A DNA stretch of 64,000 nucleotides, from NCBI RefSeq assembly GCF_038502225.1, contig NC_091312.1:34360790-34424789 (forward strand), read 5' to 3'. Position 1 is the stretch's first letter. The number at the start of each line of letters is the position of its first letter. This DNA comes from Cherax quadricarinatus (Eukaryota > Arthropoda > Malacostraca > Decapoda > Parastacidae). Shown here piece by piece: positions 46,173 through 57,659 of the stretch. The notes below the pieces were generated by a model. The model worked only from the letters and a program-made list of their open reading frames with translations, had not been told where the DNA came from and did not search any database. The translations under genes were made by a program, and so were the position numbers.

Positions 46173-46256
46173 AGGATCTGATCCACCAGGACGCCTGGTC
46201 ACAGACCAGGCTGCGGGGGCGTTGACCCCCAGAACTCTCTCCAGGTAAACTCCAGG
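46173..46256 (+). mobile_element. LINE family B 3' terminal fragment
   Basis: Only the last 80 or so bases of the family (GATCTGATCCACCAGGACGC to CCAGGTAAACTCCAGGTAA). This is either a very short 5'-truncated insertion or what remains after an internal deletion of the older copy. Confidence 0.8.
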
Positions 46257-46527
46257 TAATACCATAAACCCGAGATAAAATATAGTGAACAACTTTCAAT
46301 AAACAGAAGAATGGATGGGGACTCAAACAGTGATCCTTGTATACATCAGACCCAGCGCTGTAAGCACTGTCATGCAACTTGCAATAGGCTGATTTTGCAA
46401 CCAGCACTTCTGTGACATGGTTGTATCAGCGGCATCAACCGTGACCATACTGTGCCATCCCTCAACCCTACAAGCTTTCAAGGTACATCTATTCTCATAC
46501 CCCTCGAAACCATATATGGCTTATATG

Positions 46528-47187
46528 AGCTAGGTGCAGTCTAAAAGAGCAAAGAGTAAGGAAGGTGCAGTCTAAAACAGTAGGGAGTGGGGGAGGTGCA
46601 GTCTAAAACAGTAGAGAGTGAGGGAGATGTAGTCTAAAACAGTAGGGAGTGGGGAGGTGCAGTCTAAAACAGTAGAGTGAGGGAGGTGCAGTCTAAAACA
46701 GTAGGGAGCGGGGGAGGTGCAGTCTAAAACAGTAGGGAGTGGGGGAGGTGCAGTCTAAAACAGTAGAGAGTGAAGGAGGTGCAGTCTAAAACAGTAGGGA
46801 GCGGGGGAGGTGCAGTCTAAAACAGTAGGGAGTGGGGGAGGTTCAGTCTAAAACAGTAGAGAGTGAGGGAGGTGCAGTCTAAAACAGTAGTGAGCGGGGG
46901 AGGTGCAGTCTAAAACAGTAGGGAGCGGGGGAGGTGCAGTCTAAAACGGTAGGTAGTGGGGGAGGTGCAGTCTAAAACAGTAGAGAGTGAGGGAGATGTA
47001 GTCTAAAACAGTAGGGAGCGGGGGAGGTGCAGTCTAAAACAGTAGAGAGTGAGGGAGGTGCAGTCTAAAACAATAGGGAGCGGGGGAGGTGCAGTCTAAA
47101 ACAGTAGGGAGTGGGGGAGGTGCAGTCTAAAACAGTAGAGAGTGAGGGAGGTGCAGTCTAAAACAGTAGAGAGTGAGGGAGGTGCAT
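46528..47187. repeat. 31-bp minisatellite, about 21 copies
   Basis: Tandem GTGCAGTCTAAAACAGTAG plus a G/A-rich remainder such as GGAGTGGGGGAG. Two unit types (GAGAGTGAGGGAG and GGGAGCGGGGGAG) interleave. Confidence 0.95.
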
Positions 47188-47344
47188 GACTCGGGACATG
47201 TGGCGCAGTGCAGCAGCATAATACACACGTGGCTACTGGCATCACTGGGATGTACCATTATGAACGAGGTTAGTATGAGATCAGCTGTGAGTTAGTGAGC
47301 AGCTCAATTGTGCTACAATACACAATGGTAAGTGTCTTCGTGTT

Positions 47345-47975
47345 TTTTATTTTTTATTAATTCATCGGCAATTTCCCACCAAAGGCAGGGTGACCCGAAA
47401 AAGAAGAAACACTTTCATCATCATTCACTCCATCACTGTCTTGCCAGAGGCGCACCTACACTACAGTCATAAAACTGCAACATTAACACCCCTTCAGAGC
47501 GCAGGCACTGTACTTCCCACCTCCAGGACTCAAGTGCGACTTGCCAGTTTCCGTGAATCCCTTCATAAATATTACCTTGCCCACACTCCAACAGCATGTC
47601 AAGTACTATAAACCATTTGTCCTCACTCGCTACTATCTAACACGTTCATGCACTTGGAAGTACAAGCCCTTCGCACACACAACCTGCTTTACCCCCTCCC
47701 TTCAACCTTTCCTAGGCCGACCTCTACCCTACCTTACTTCCACTACAGATTTATATGTTTTTAAAGTCATTCTATTTCGGCCCATCCTCTATAAATGACC
47801 GAACCACCTCAACAGCCCCTCCTCAGCCCTCTGGATAATACACCTACTCCTAATTTTCCAAACTACGGATTCTCTGCATTATAGTCACAACACACATTGC
47901 CCTCAAACACGACATCTCAACTACGTCCAGCTTTCTTGTTGCAACATTCACCACCCATGCTTCTTTACTTCCATG
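47345..47975 (-). mobile_element. RTE-like LINE 3' fragment, antisense
   Basis: The segment 47770-47970 aligns with 49935-50150 of the larger RTE-like copy (AAATGACCGAACCACCTC versus AAATGACCAAACCATCTC), and 47345-47770 supplies the 3' end missing from that copy. It begins at the low coordinate with a T-rich run, consistent with an A-rich 3' end on the minus strand. Confidence 0.75.
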
Positions 47976-48584
47976 GATAACATTTATGGAAATTTGTATG
48001 GACTGCCTCCTTGTGAACTGCTCACCCTGGCAAGTACTGTTGACACAGACACCCTGTGATTAGTCGTCTCAGTCTCACAAGTGATCTTGCAAGAAATTCC
48101 TAACTACATGCACAAATAAAGTACTAACTTACTTGATGGTGGAGAATATGCTACCAGAAATCCCCCAGTTCCACCCAAGCAACTAGATTCCTAAGGCCCC
48201 TGATTTCAAAAGGGGGCATTTCCTAAGCAATATTTATGCAGTAAGTGACTAGCTTCTAGACTAATACTTAAGAGTGAATGCCCTTAACGTACTGGTCTTC
48301 GGGCGTCCGTCCGCTCATGAGCCATAGTTCAAATAACCTACATTTCCCCAAAATATCGTTGGCAAACTATACTCAGAGAAATGAAAGGTATTGTCTTACT
48401 GCGGAGGGCCTGGAAAGAGACGAATATCCAAGGTACTTCGGGAAGCCTCTGTGATTCCTTGTCCCACAGGCCAAGTATATGTAGACACGAGTGGGCACCG
48501 AGCTGCAGCTCACGGCATCTGTTGTCTCTTTGGTATCTGGTCTTAGAAGGATTGGCTATTGTCTGTCTGAACACTTCTGCCTTA
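47976..48584. other. No gene recognised
   Basis: Short open frames on both strands (for example minus 48338-48574) without recognisable similarity. Confidence 0.4.
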
Positions 48585-48850
48585 GTTCAAGTCAACCATG
48601 TCCTAAATGAAACAAGCTGGAAAGATATCCTAAACAACACGGATCCGAACCTTTGCCTAGAAAAAATAAACTCTGTGGTTCTTGAGATCTGCTCAAGGCA
48701 CATTTCATTAAGAAAAAGAAAGAGATGTGCACTAGAAAGAGAGAGATGCTCCCTACACAGACGAAAGCGAAGAGTTACAGAGCTGCTGAGAGGGGTCAAT
48801 TTATCTGAAATATGAAGGGAGGCACTGATCAATGAAACTGACCAGTGAAG
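48585..48850 (+). mobile_element. LINE family B linker fragment
   Basis: VNHVLNETSWKDILNNTDPN and RHISLRKRKRCALERERCSL match the family B ORF2 linker at about 24930-25130, with a stop near 48815. Truncated on both sides. Confidence 0.82.
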
Positions 48851-49434
48851 ATGAAATCCGTGTGTGTTTATCAAAAGTTCGACCCAGAATTACGTATTTG
48901 TGTACTAAAAGGCAACTGCAGGTTTCACATTAGAGAAGCAAATTTCATTATCTAAACTGGTTTCAAAAACATTTCCTTGTCAATAAACGATTAAGTTATT
49001 GTAGTAGATATTATCTGTTTTCGTTCTATTTGTGTGTGTTATGTATATTAGTTATTTAATTTTATATCTTTTTTGTTCACATATACGGTTAATTTTTTTA
49101 ACCAGTTATCAGAAAAAAATATATATTCCTTATGAACTTCAAGTTTATAAAAGAGAAAAAAACGAAGCAGGATATTAATAATGATATATATTTTTTATGT
49201 ATTGGTTCCCTGAGACATGAAAATTAGTTAAAGTGTTCTGCAAGGATAAAAAGGTTGAGAAACGCTGTCCTAGGTAATATATACATACATGTATGTCACT
49301 ATGTATGATAACTGCAATCACCTAAATTTGTGTAACTGTACCTAAATAAACGTTCTAATCGTAGTAGCCTAATAAATTTGATATATGTATATATAAAGTT
49401 GCTGATTTATAACCTGACTTTGTTAGTAGCACTT
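48851..49434. other. AT-rich sequence, nothing recognised
   Basis: Very AT-rich with several T- and A-runs. No coding signal. Confidence 0.4.
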
Positions 49435-49931
49435 TGCGCACCAAGTGTTTTATTGGCTTTTCTCAAGCGGTTGTCACACCAAGCTACGTCAAATCTTACA
49501 GATACCTTCCTTGGTATAGATGTACCCTTCAATAAATCCACCATACCACAATTAAATAAGAAATGCAAAGATTAGCTAAATGCTCTTAAAGCTGTTGCTG
49601 GCTACAACCCCAACTATGTGAGAATTGTGAGAATGATGTACATAGCCTATGTTAGGTCCTTAATTGATTATGCTGCTCCCATGTTGATATTAGCCAGGGA
49701 GAGTTCTCTCCGACCCTTGGAATTAGTGCAAAATGAAGCTCTCAGAATTATTCTTGGCTGTCCCAAATCTACAAAGGTCCTTAATATGAGGAATGAGATT
49801 AGTATTTCTAGTATCAGCGATAGGATTATTGAGAATAACGCTTCACTCGGTATTAGAATGTTAATAAATGAACCAGACGCTGTCACTACGAATCTTACTA
49901 AATCTCTAGAAGTAAATACACACAGATCTAA
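49435..49931 (+). pseudogene. I/Jockey-like LINE RT C-terminal fragment (family D)
   Basis: LKRLSHQATSNLTDTFLGID, then, after a stop near 49574, AYVRSLIDYAAPMLILARES, RPLELVQNEALRIILGCPKS and NMRNEISISSISDRIIENN. These are typical of the region between RT and RNase H in I-like LINEs. It is broken off at about 49931 by the RTE-like element, and the presumed RNase H end appears at 52765. Confidence 0.75.
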
Positions 49932-51016
49932 ATTCTACTTTGATCCATTCTCTCTAAATGACCAAACCATCTCAACAACCCCTCTTCTGCCCTCTGACTA
50001 ATACTTTTATTAACTCCACACCTTTTCCTAATTTCCACACTCCGAATTTTCTGCATAATATTTACACCACACATTGCCCTTAGACAGGACATCTCCACTG
50101 CCTCCAACCGTCTCCTCGCTGCTGCATTTACCACCCAAGCTTCACACCCATATAAGAGTGTTGGTACTACTATACTTTCATACATTCCCATCTTTGCCTC
50201 CATAGATAACGCTTTTTGACTCCACATATACCTCAACGCACCACTCACCTTTTTTCCCTCATCAATTCTATGATTAACCTTATCCTTCATAAATCCATCC
50301 GCCGACATGTCAACTCCCAAGTATCTGAAAACATTCACTTCTTCCATACTCCTCCTCCCCAATTTGATATCCAATTTTTCTTTATCTAAATCATTTGATA
50401 CCCTCATCACCTTACTCTTTTCTATGTTCACTTTCAACTTTCTACCTTTACACACATTCCCAAACTCATCCACTAACCTTTGCAATTTTTCTTTAGAATC
50501 TCCCATAAGCACAGTATCATCAGCAAAAAGTAACTGTGTCAATTCCCATTTTGAATTTGATTCCCCATAATTTAATCCCACCCCTCTCCCGAACACCCTA
50601 GCATTTACTACTTTTACAACCCCATCTATAAATATATTAAACAACCATGGTGACATTACACATCCCTGTCTAAGACCTACTTTTACCGGGAAGTAGTCTC
50701 CCTCTCTTCTACACACCCTATCCTGAGCCTCACTATCCTCATAAAAACTCTTTACAGCATTTAGTAACTTACCACCTATTCCATATACTTGCAGCATCTG
50801 CCACATTGCTCCTCTATCCACTCTATCATATGCCTTTTCTAAATCCATAAATGCAATAAAAACTTCCCTACCTTTATCTAAATACTGTTCACATATATGC
50901 TTCAATGTAAACACTTGATCTACACATCCCCTACCCACTCTGAAACCTCCTTGCTCATCTGCAATCCTACATTCTGTCTTGCCTCTAATTCTTTCAATTA
51001 TAACCCTACCGTACAC
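49928..51016 (-). pseudogene. RTE-like reverse transcriptase, main open piece
   Basis: A 362-codon open stretch carries the RT palm (MDLEKAYDRV first Asp, RQGCVMSPWLFN, FADDTVL catalytic pair) and a C-terminal WFGHLERMDQ motif. The N-terminal RT portion (51057-51434) is in another frame, so a frameshift near 51040 inactivates it. Confidence 0.85.
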
Positions 51017-52740
51017 TTTTCCTGGTATACTCAGTAAACTTATTCCTCTATAATTTTTACAATCTCTTTTGTCCTCTTTCCCTCCGCCAATCCCTAGGTA
51101 CCTTCCCCTCTTTCATACATTTATTAAACAAAAGTACCAACCACTCCAACACTATATCCCCCCCTGCTTTTAACATTTCTGTCATGATCCCATCAGTTCC
51201 AGCTGCTTTACCCCCTTTCATTCTACATAATGCCTCACGTACCTCCTCCACACTTACATTCTGCTCTTCTTCACTCCTAAAAGATGGTATACCTCCCTGG
51301 CCAGTGCATGAAATTACCGCCTCCCTTTCATCCTCAACATTTAAAAGTTCCTCAAAATATTCTCGCCATCTACCTAATACCTCCCTCTCCCCATCTACTA
51401 ACTCCCCTACTCTGTTTTTAACTGACAAATCCATACTTTCCCTAGGCTTTCTTAACTTGTTTAACTCACTCCAAATTTTTTTCTAATTTTCATTAAAATT
51501 TCTTGACAGTGCCTCTCCCACTCTATCATCTGCACTCCTTTTGCACTCTCTCACCACTCTCTTCACCTTTCTTTTACTCTCCATATACTCTGCTCTTCTT
51601 ATAACACTTCTGCTTTGTAAAAACCTCTCATAAGCTTCCTTTTTCTCTTTTATCACACCCTTTACTTCATCATTCCACCAATCACTCCTCTTTCCTCCTG
51701 CACCCACCCTCCTATAACCACAAACTTCTGCCCCACATTCTAATACTGCATTTTTAAAACTATTCCAACCCTCTTCAACCCCCACTACTCATCTTTGCAC
51801 TAGCCCACCTTTCTGCCAATAGTCGCTTATATCTCACCCGAACTTCCTCCTCCCTTAGTTTATACACTTTCACCTCCCTCTTACTTGTTGTTGCCACCTT
51901 CCTCTTTTCCCATCTACCTCTTACTCTAACTGTAGCTACAACTAAATAATGATCCGATATATCAGTTGCCCCTCTATAAACATGTACATCCTGGAGCCTA
52001 CCCATCAACCTTTTATCCACCAATACATAATCTAACAAACTACTTTCATTATGTGCTACATCATACCTTGTATATTTATTTATCCTCTTTTTCATAAAAT
52101 ATGTATTACTTATTACCAAATCTCTTTCTACACATGGCTCAATTAAAGGCTCCCCATTTACATTTACCCCTGGCACCCCAAATTTACCTACTACTCCCTC
52201 CATAACATTTTTACCCACTTTAGCATTGAAATCCCCAACCACCATTACTCTCACACTTGATTCAAAACTCCCCACGCATTCACTCAACATTTCCAAAAAT
52301 CTCTCTCTCTCCTCTACACTTCTCTCTTCTCCAGGTGCATACACGCTTACTATAACCCACTTTTCACATCCAATCTTTATTTTACTCCACATAATCCTTG
52401 AATTAATACATTTATATTCCATCTTTTCCTGCCATAGCTTATCCTTCAACATTATTGCTACTCCTTCTTTAGCTCTAACTCTATTTGAAACCCCTGACCT
52501 AATCCCATTTATTCCTCTCCATTGAAACTCTCCCACCCCCTTCAGCTTTGTTTCACTTAAAGCCAGGACATCCAGTTTCTTCTCATTCATAACATCCACA
52601 ATCATCTCTTTCTTATCATTTGCACAACATCCACGCACATTCAGACTTCCCACTTTGACAATTTTCTTCTTCTTATTCTTTTTAGTAATCTTTACAGGAA
52701 AAGGGGTTACTAGCCCGTTGTTCCCGGCATTTTAGTTGAC
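49932..52740 (-). mobile_element. RTE-like LINE, antisense, 3'-shortened
   Basis: Read on the minus strand from 52653: an endonuclease (GSLNVRGCC, ALSETKLKGVGEF, VVGDFNAKVG, DISDHYLVV), a linker, then RT (GGKAAGTDGIMTEMLKAGG, FIAFMDLEKAYDRVD, GLRQGCVMSPWLFNIFID, LLFADDTVLMGD). Breaks occur near 51780, 51480 and 51040-51060. Compared with the fragment at 47345, about 420 bp of the 3' end are missing, which is unusual for a LINE. Clade assignment (RTE or a near relative) is from motif style only. Confidence 0.85.
51775..52653 (-). pseudogene. RTE-like AP endonuclease domain
   Basis: A 292-codon open stretch with the endonuclease motifs LNVRG, SETKL, YAPGEE, GDFNAKVG and SDHYLV in correct order. 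It is separated from the RT by frame breaks. The start shown is the first ATG; the true start may be further upstream, where the reading becomes degenerate. Confidence 0.82.
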
Positions 52741-52764
52741 TTTTACAACACGCATGGCTTACGG

Positions 52765-52895
52765 TATAGATACTAAAAAATCCGGGACAAAAGAATAAAT
52801 GTATAATTGCTATGGATCCCATCACACATTGGATTACTCCTTCATGATAAAGTTGATATGTTAGCCAAGAAGAGTACCCTGAAGGAAAAATCTAA
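52765..52895 (+). pseudogene. LINE RNase H fragment (probable continuation of family D)
   Basis: The frame KIRDKRINV, stop, then LLWIPSHIGLLLHDKVDMLA resembles the last block of RNase H in I-like LINEs. Its position and orientation after the family D RT fragment suggest the RTE-like copy split one I-like element. Confidence 0.65.
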
Positions 52896-53950
52896 TCTTT
52901 CACAATAGCACTTGTCAGCAAGATAGGCCTGTGATTCAGCAGACCTTCCTTGTTGCCTGTTTTTAAATATCGGCACAATGTCACTTTTCACTTGTTCTGC
53001 AGTTTAGTCTTCTCGCGAAGTTCTAATGATTTTCCAGACTGATTTCTTCTGTAATTTACAGCTAGGCTTTCAATATTAAGATATTGCAAGGATCTCAATG
53101 AAAATAAGTTACTTGACTGTTTTGGGTTATCCTAGATAATTTACACATATGTTAAACTATATATGATAATTGTACTTATGTGTACCTGTACCTATATAAA
53201 CAAACACACTAGTTCGTCTGTATATTAATTTTTGACCCACATTGCCATGTTGTCTGGATCTTCTGCCATCTCAACCTCCAGTAGTACTTTTTCTTGACCT
53301 CTTAGGGTATCACAAGATTTTCCATTTCAACTAATGGCGGTTTAAGGTTTACATCCTCAACGCCTGAGGTGTCCTATTTTTTAAACACACTTTGGAATCT
53401 CATATCTAGCATCACAGATATTTCCTTCTCCGATTCTGGGCATTGTTGATAGTATACGTGAAATCAGTATCAAGATAGGACTGAAGCTGCTACGTGCTGA
53501 TCTAAACTCAATGTTCTGGAATAAATACATGGCCTTCTGGTACAGACTGTGTTGATGGGTCCTTTAACTCTGCCTGACAGTGGGAGGACGGAAAGTGCTG
53601 TTATCGTAAACCTGCCGGATACTATAATACAAAACAGTATTAGAGTTAATAACTGTGTTTCCACCCTACAAACTGATCTGTTTCCTATAATTGTTACTCT
53701 GAAGCTTGTGAAAACTACCTCCTCAGCCACAGTTTAACTGACTTTACTTTTTTCTAATATACCCTGAGACCTGAATGCAGTATGTATAAGCTAGGCACAG
53801 ATATATAAAAATTATCAAGAAAGATATTATACTTGAGTTTATGTGGATTCACTCCGATATAGGCCTTCAGGTGCATGACAATAAACAGAATGGCGAATAT
53901 AATTTTGGTTTTCAAAAAAGAACTAGCAAACGATTTTGAAGAAAGTAGAA
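52896..53950. other. No gene recognised
   Basis: Short open frames (for example plus 53549-53737) without recognisable similarity. Confidence 0.4.
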
Positions 53951-54265
53951 CAGTAAGTCTTCACTTAACGACGTTGATAGGTTCTTGGAAACTGCGATTA
54001 AGCAAAACGATGTATAACAAAACCAATTTTACCATAGGCAATTGATATAAATATCAAGGGTGCACAGTGCACCTTCAGTACTCATTATAACAGGGTTAAA
54101 TCAAGGAATAAATGTTTGCAAAGAAAAAATTGTAAGGAGCACCACCCACCACCACGCAGTTCAAAAACCAACATGCAAACTCCATACAGACAGTGGGCTC
54201 CGGGCGGAAATCGATTTTTTTCTCACCAACGTTATAACGAAACAACGTTAAATGAGGACTTGCTG
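53951..54265. mobile_element. Small inverted-repeat element (MITE-like)
   Basis: The left end CAGTAAGTCTTCACTTAACG and right end CGTTAAATGAGGACTTGCTG are inverted repeats with three mismatches in 20, 315 bp apart. There is no coding capacity and the flanks show no clear target duplication. Confidence 0.7.
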
Positions 54266-54475
54266 TGCAAATAAGAATTACCAGATCAATTGTTCATCAT
54301 AATTCATTGTGTCAAGATAAGCATATTTTTGGAGAAAGTAAGAAGTTCAGTAGAATGCAAGATGTTACTGCTAGATTAAGGCCGGTTTGTTTGGAGAAGT
54401 CAGTGACATCAAATGCAGTGTGTGGACAGAGACAGGGGCATTATATTTTAGTATGTAATGTTTGCATTGCAGCTC

Positions 54476-54757
54476 ATGGGTTCCTGTCTACAGTGTGGAA
54501 GCGTTACGTTGATGCTTCTGGTCACTGTAATCACAGTCGATGCTCGCACTTTAGCCGCTAGTGACACCGGAGCGGCAAGTGACATCGCAGCCGCCAGTGA
54601 CACGGAAGCCGCCAGTGACACAGGAGCGGCTGGTGACACCGAAGCCGCCAGTGACACAAGAGCTACAAGTGATACGGCAGCCGCCAGTGACACCGGAGCA
54701 GCAAGTGACACGGAACAACTACCAACTAACAACTATCAGTACCTGGATGGCCATCAA
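54476..54757 (+). CDS. Candidate host exon: secreted, Ala/Ser/Asp/Thr-repeat protein
   Basis: The ATG at 54476 opens a frame starting MGSCLQCGSVTLMLLVTVIT, which looks like a signal peptide. It is followed by nine or so copies of a six-residue AASDTG/AASDTE repeat (18 bp), then EQLPTNNYQYLDGHQ. The frame meets a strong splice-donor sequence, CAA|GTAAGT, at 54757/54758, and an acceptor-like TTTGCATTGCAG lies just before the ATG. It continues open past the donor to 54793. It could be the first coding exon of a secreted protein. No family is recognised. The alternative is a chance frame through an 18-bp tandem repeat. Confidence 0.4.
54576..54717. repeat. 18-bp coding-phase tandem repeat
   Basis: GCCGCCAGTGACACCGGAG-type units at 18-bp spacing, in phase with the candidate exon. 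Changes are mostly Gly/Glu/Arg exchanges at the last codon of each unit. Confidence 0.85.
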
Positions 54758-54879
54758 GTAAGTACCGCCTTAAAAAGTTCTCTGTCCAAGTAAACAATTG
54801 TTAATGGTTCTATACGAACACCTTAAATGACTTATATCTATCTTAATGGTTTAAATTCAGGTGGGCACAAAATGAATCA

Positions 54880-55222
54880 CTCTAAAGCCTATTTTATTAT
54901 TAATAATAAATAATAATAAATAATATCTTTATTTACTACAAGTGCATGTACATGGTATACAGGCCTAGCTGACACCAGTGACATACTACTATACAGAAAG
55001 TCCCTTGTTATGCTGAGCATTTCGGGCAAATTAGGCCAGTTATGTCCCAGGATGCGACCCACACCAGTCGACTAACACCCAGGTACCCATTTTAAACTGA
55101 TGGGTGAATAGGGACAGGGACAGCAGGTGTCTTATGGAAACACATCCCTAATGTTTTCCAGCCGTACCAGATGAGATTCGATCTCCGGACCTCAAAGTGT
55201 GAGGTGAGTCCGCTGGCTGGAT
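54880..55222 (-). mobile_element. tRNA-like SINE, antisense
   Basis: On the minus strand a B-box-like GGAGATCGAATCTC (55168-55181) follows an anticodon-arm-like region. The body ends at the low coordinate in TAAATAAAGATATT and an (AAT)n-type tail (54897-54935). Such a layout is typical of tRNA-derived SINEs. The A box is not clear, so the family is unassigned. Confidence 0.6.
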
Positions 55223-55227
55223 GTCGA

Positions 55228-55275
55228 ATTTTATACGGTGTCCCGTAAAAAATACGGGACATCGTATAAAATTTA
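55228..55275. repeat. Short palindrome (hairpin)
   Basis: ATTTTATACGGTGTCCCGTA and TACGGGACATCGTATAAAAT are inverted repeats around an A-rich loop of about 5 bp, with one mismatch. Confidence 0.9.
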
Positions 55276-55354
55276 ATGTACATGTATAGCCATATCAAAG
55301 TGCTTTTCAAATTATAACACACTGGTTACCCTATTAAATAGCAATGCTCTTCTT

Positions 55355-55640
55355 GCCGAATAAGGCAAGCGAAAATTTGTGTATGCAATAATTTCGCAAA
55401 AATCATTCTGAACCTAACGAACAAAAAATTTCATTGTTTAGTTGCAGTAGGCTAAATTAAATTGCGCTTGATATAATAAGGTTAGGTAAGTTTTCTAAGG
55501 TTCCTTTGGCACAAAATTGTTAGTTTTTACTTTAACATAAATGAAAAAATATGTATCTTAAACATATAAGAGAAAATTTTAGAAAAGACTTTAATTTTAA
55601 GTGAGTTCTTGCTAATTGACCAATTTTACCTATTCGGCAC
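55355..55640. mobile_element. AT-rich inverted-repeat element
   Basis: TTGCCGAATAAGG at the left and CCTATTCGGCACG at the right are short inverted ends around a non-coding AT-rich body. It looks like a dispersed repeat of a kind I associate with decapod genomes, which is from memory and untested. Confidence 0.5.
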
Positions 55641-55680
55641 GATACATACAAACACACATATATATAAGTAGTGATGATTT

Positions 55681-55765
55681 CTACAGAGCGGTCTCTTCTA
55701 CAGAGCGGTCTCTTCTACAGAGCGGTCTCCCACGGTACGGTCTCCTATGAGCGGTCTCCTTTTCA
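55681..55765. repeat. 17-bp tandem repeat
   Basis: CTACAGAGCGGTCTCTT in about three good copies followed by shorter GAGCGGTCTCC variants. Confidence 0.9.
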
Positions 55766-55795
55766 CACCTTTATGCTAATGACCTTGACCTCACC

Positions 55796-56100
55796 CACAA
55801 CCCCCACCCACGACCCCCGCCCATGACCCCACCCACGACCCCCACCCACGACCCCCACCCACGACCCCCACCCTCGACCCCCACCCTCGACCACCTCGCC
55901 CTCAACCCACGACCACCCACCCACGACCCCACCCTCGACCCCACACACGACCCCAGACCGTCCGTGCCGCCCAACCGGGGCCCGCCTACGCCGACTCGCG
56001 CCCGCCCTCGCGCCCGCTCGCGACCGCCTTCGCCCTCGCGCCCGCCCGCCGCCCCCGCCCGCGCCTTCTGCAGCGCCTTCTGCAGCATCGTCCGGATCGC
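55796..56100. repeat. C-rich low complexity (CCCACCCACGACCCC-like) and GC-rich run
   Basis: Imperfect CCCACGACC tandem sequence grades into CGCCCGC-rich DNA. Long frames on both strands are composition effects. Confidence 0.9.
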
Positions 56101-56174
56101 CCCCGCTCCCCGAATATTTTTTCCGATTTTTTTCGAATTTTTTTTTGAATTTCATTTTCTTGTGCTCTCCATCT

Positions 56175-56445
56175 TCTCGGATCAAGTTTTTCTCAATATC
56201 GATAATACAAAGATGCCACTTCCTCGAATCAAGTTTTTTGGATTCCCCCCTCTGGGGGTAAGCATTCAAAATGGACTCCCACTTGCATACCAAATTCCCT
56301 GCTCCAATTCTTCGGATCAAATTTTTCTCAAAATCAATAATACCACGACTCCATCTCCTTGGATCAAGCTTTTCTCGATAATACCAAGACTCCATTTCCT
56401 TGGATCAAGTTTTTTTGGATTCCCCCTCTGGGGTAAGCAATCAAA
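56175..56445. repeat. Tandem segments with GGATCAAGTTTTTCTC
   Basis: The words TCGGATCAAGTTTTTCTC, AATACCAAGACTCCA and GGATTCCCCCTCTGGGG recur at irregular 40-110 bp spacing in at least four positions (about 56178, 56229, 56315, 56400). Confidence 0.75.
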
Positions 56446-56504
56446 TGAACTCCTCCTATGGGGCATGGTACTTTCTCTTATTACAGGTCCAAACAAGTGT
56501 GACG

Positions 56505-56650
56505 TCACCCCACCTGTGTTTACTCGGCGGTCAGTGACGTCACATAATGACCTCACACACACACACACAGGCTGAATCTTGTCGACTTCCCCCTATGTCA
56601 CTGACGTCACGTGATGACCTCACACACACAGGCTGAATCTTGTCGAGCAG
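56505..56650. repeat. Duplicated TGACGTCAC segment
   Basis: A block with TGACGTCAC, ATGACCTCACACACACAC and AGGCTGAATCTTGTCGA is present twice, ending near 56585 and 56646. Confidence 0.8.
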
Positions 56651-57106
56651 ACAATAACTTAAAATGCAGGATAACACTAATACACAATATTTCATTATTT
56701 ATTTATTATACAACCAATACATTTCATATACATCCAACAAAGAAAATTCATTGAAAAAAGGTACAATTCATCGACTAAAATCAACATATTTTTCTCTTGA
56801 AGAAATTCTGTGCATTTTGTTCTGGATCATCTTCGTCGCCACCATCTCAGTATTACACATTTCATATACAACATAGGGAAAACATTACACATTTTCACTC
56901 TTAACCCCAGGATAACCCAAATAATTCCACATTTTTTCGTTAATACCCACAACAATCCACAATTTCTTTACAAAAGATTCACTCTCCTCAAGTCTAGACA
57001 TTTTTCTCATTTTAACTATTTCATCAGAAAAAGTCACCACAACACTTACAACTTATAACCACTTTTCGATAAATTCACTAGTCACAATTTTACATATTAC
57101 GAAGTT
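56651..57106. other. AT-rich sequence, nothing recognised
   Basis: No recognisable coding frame. Several short frames lack similarity. Confidence 0.4.
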
Positions 57107-57146
57107 AATACGCACACACACACAAACACAGACACACAGACACACA

Positions 57147-57243
<97 letters not shown>
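57107..57243. repeat. (CA)n microsatellite
   Basis: About 137 bp of CA dinucleotides with a few GACACA variants at the left end. Confidence 0.97.
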
Positions 57244-57244
<1 letters not shown>

Positions 57245-57512
57245 GCCAAGCTGAATGTGAATGGTCTAACTCTCATAGCACGATAAAGAATAGGCACTCA
57301 AGTATTCAATAAGGTTTAGCAAATGGTAATCCATTGAACAAGGCGATTAACTCACTATAAGCAGGTCGATATAGGCAACACTGTAAGGGTGGGAGTCAGG
57401 TCACAAGAGGTTGTGGACAAAGCAACAACTGAGAATCTACATTACACTCCAAGCACAAGCCACCTACTTTTCAGACACATAATAAACCCACACATAATTC
57501 GACACATAATTC

Positions 57513-57659
<147 letters not shown>

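Noticed and set aside
55763..56575. Pro/Arg- and Gly/Arg-rich frames on both strands
   Set aside because: Caused by C-rich low-complexity DNA; open on both strands and without domain features.
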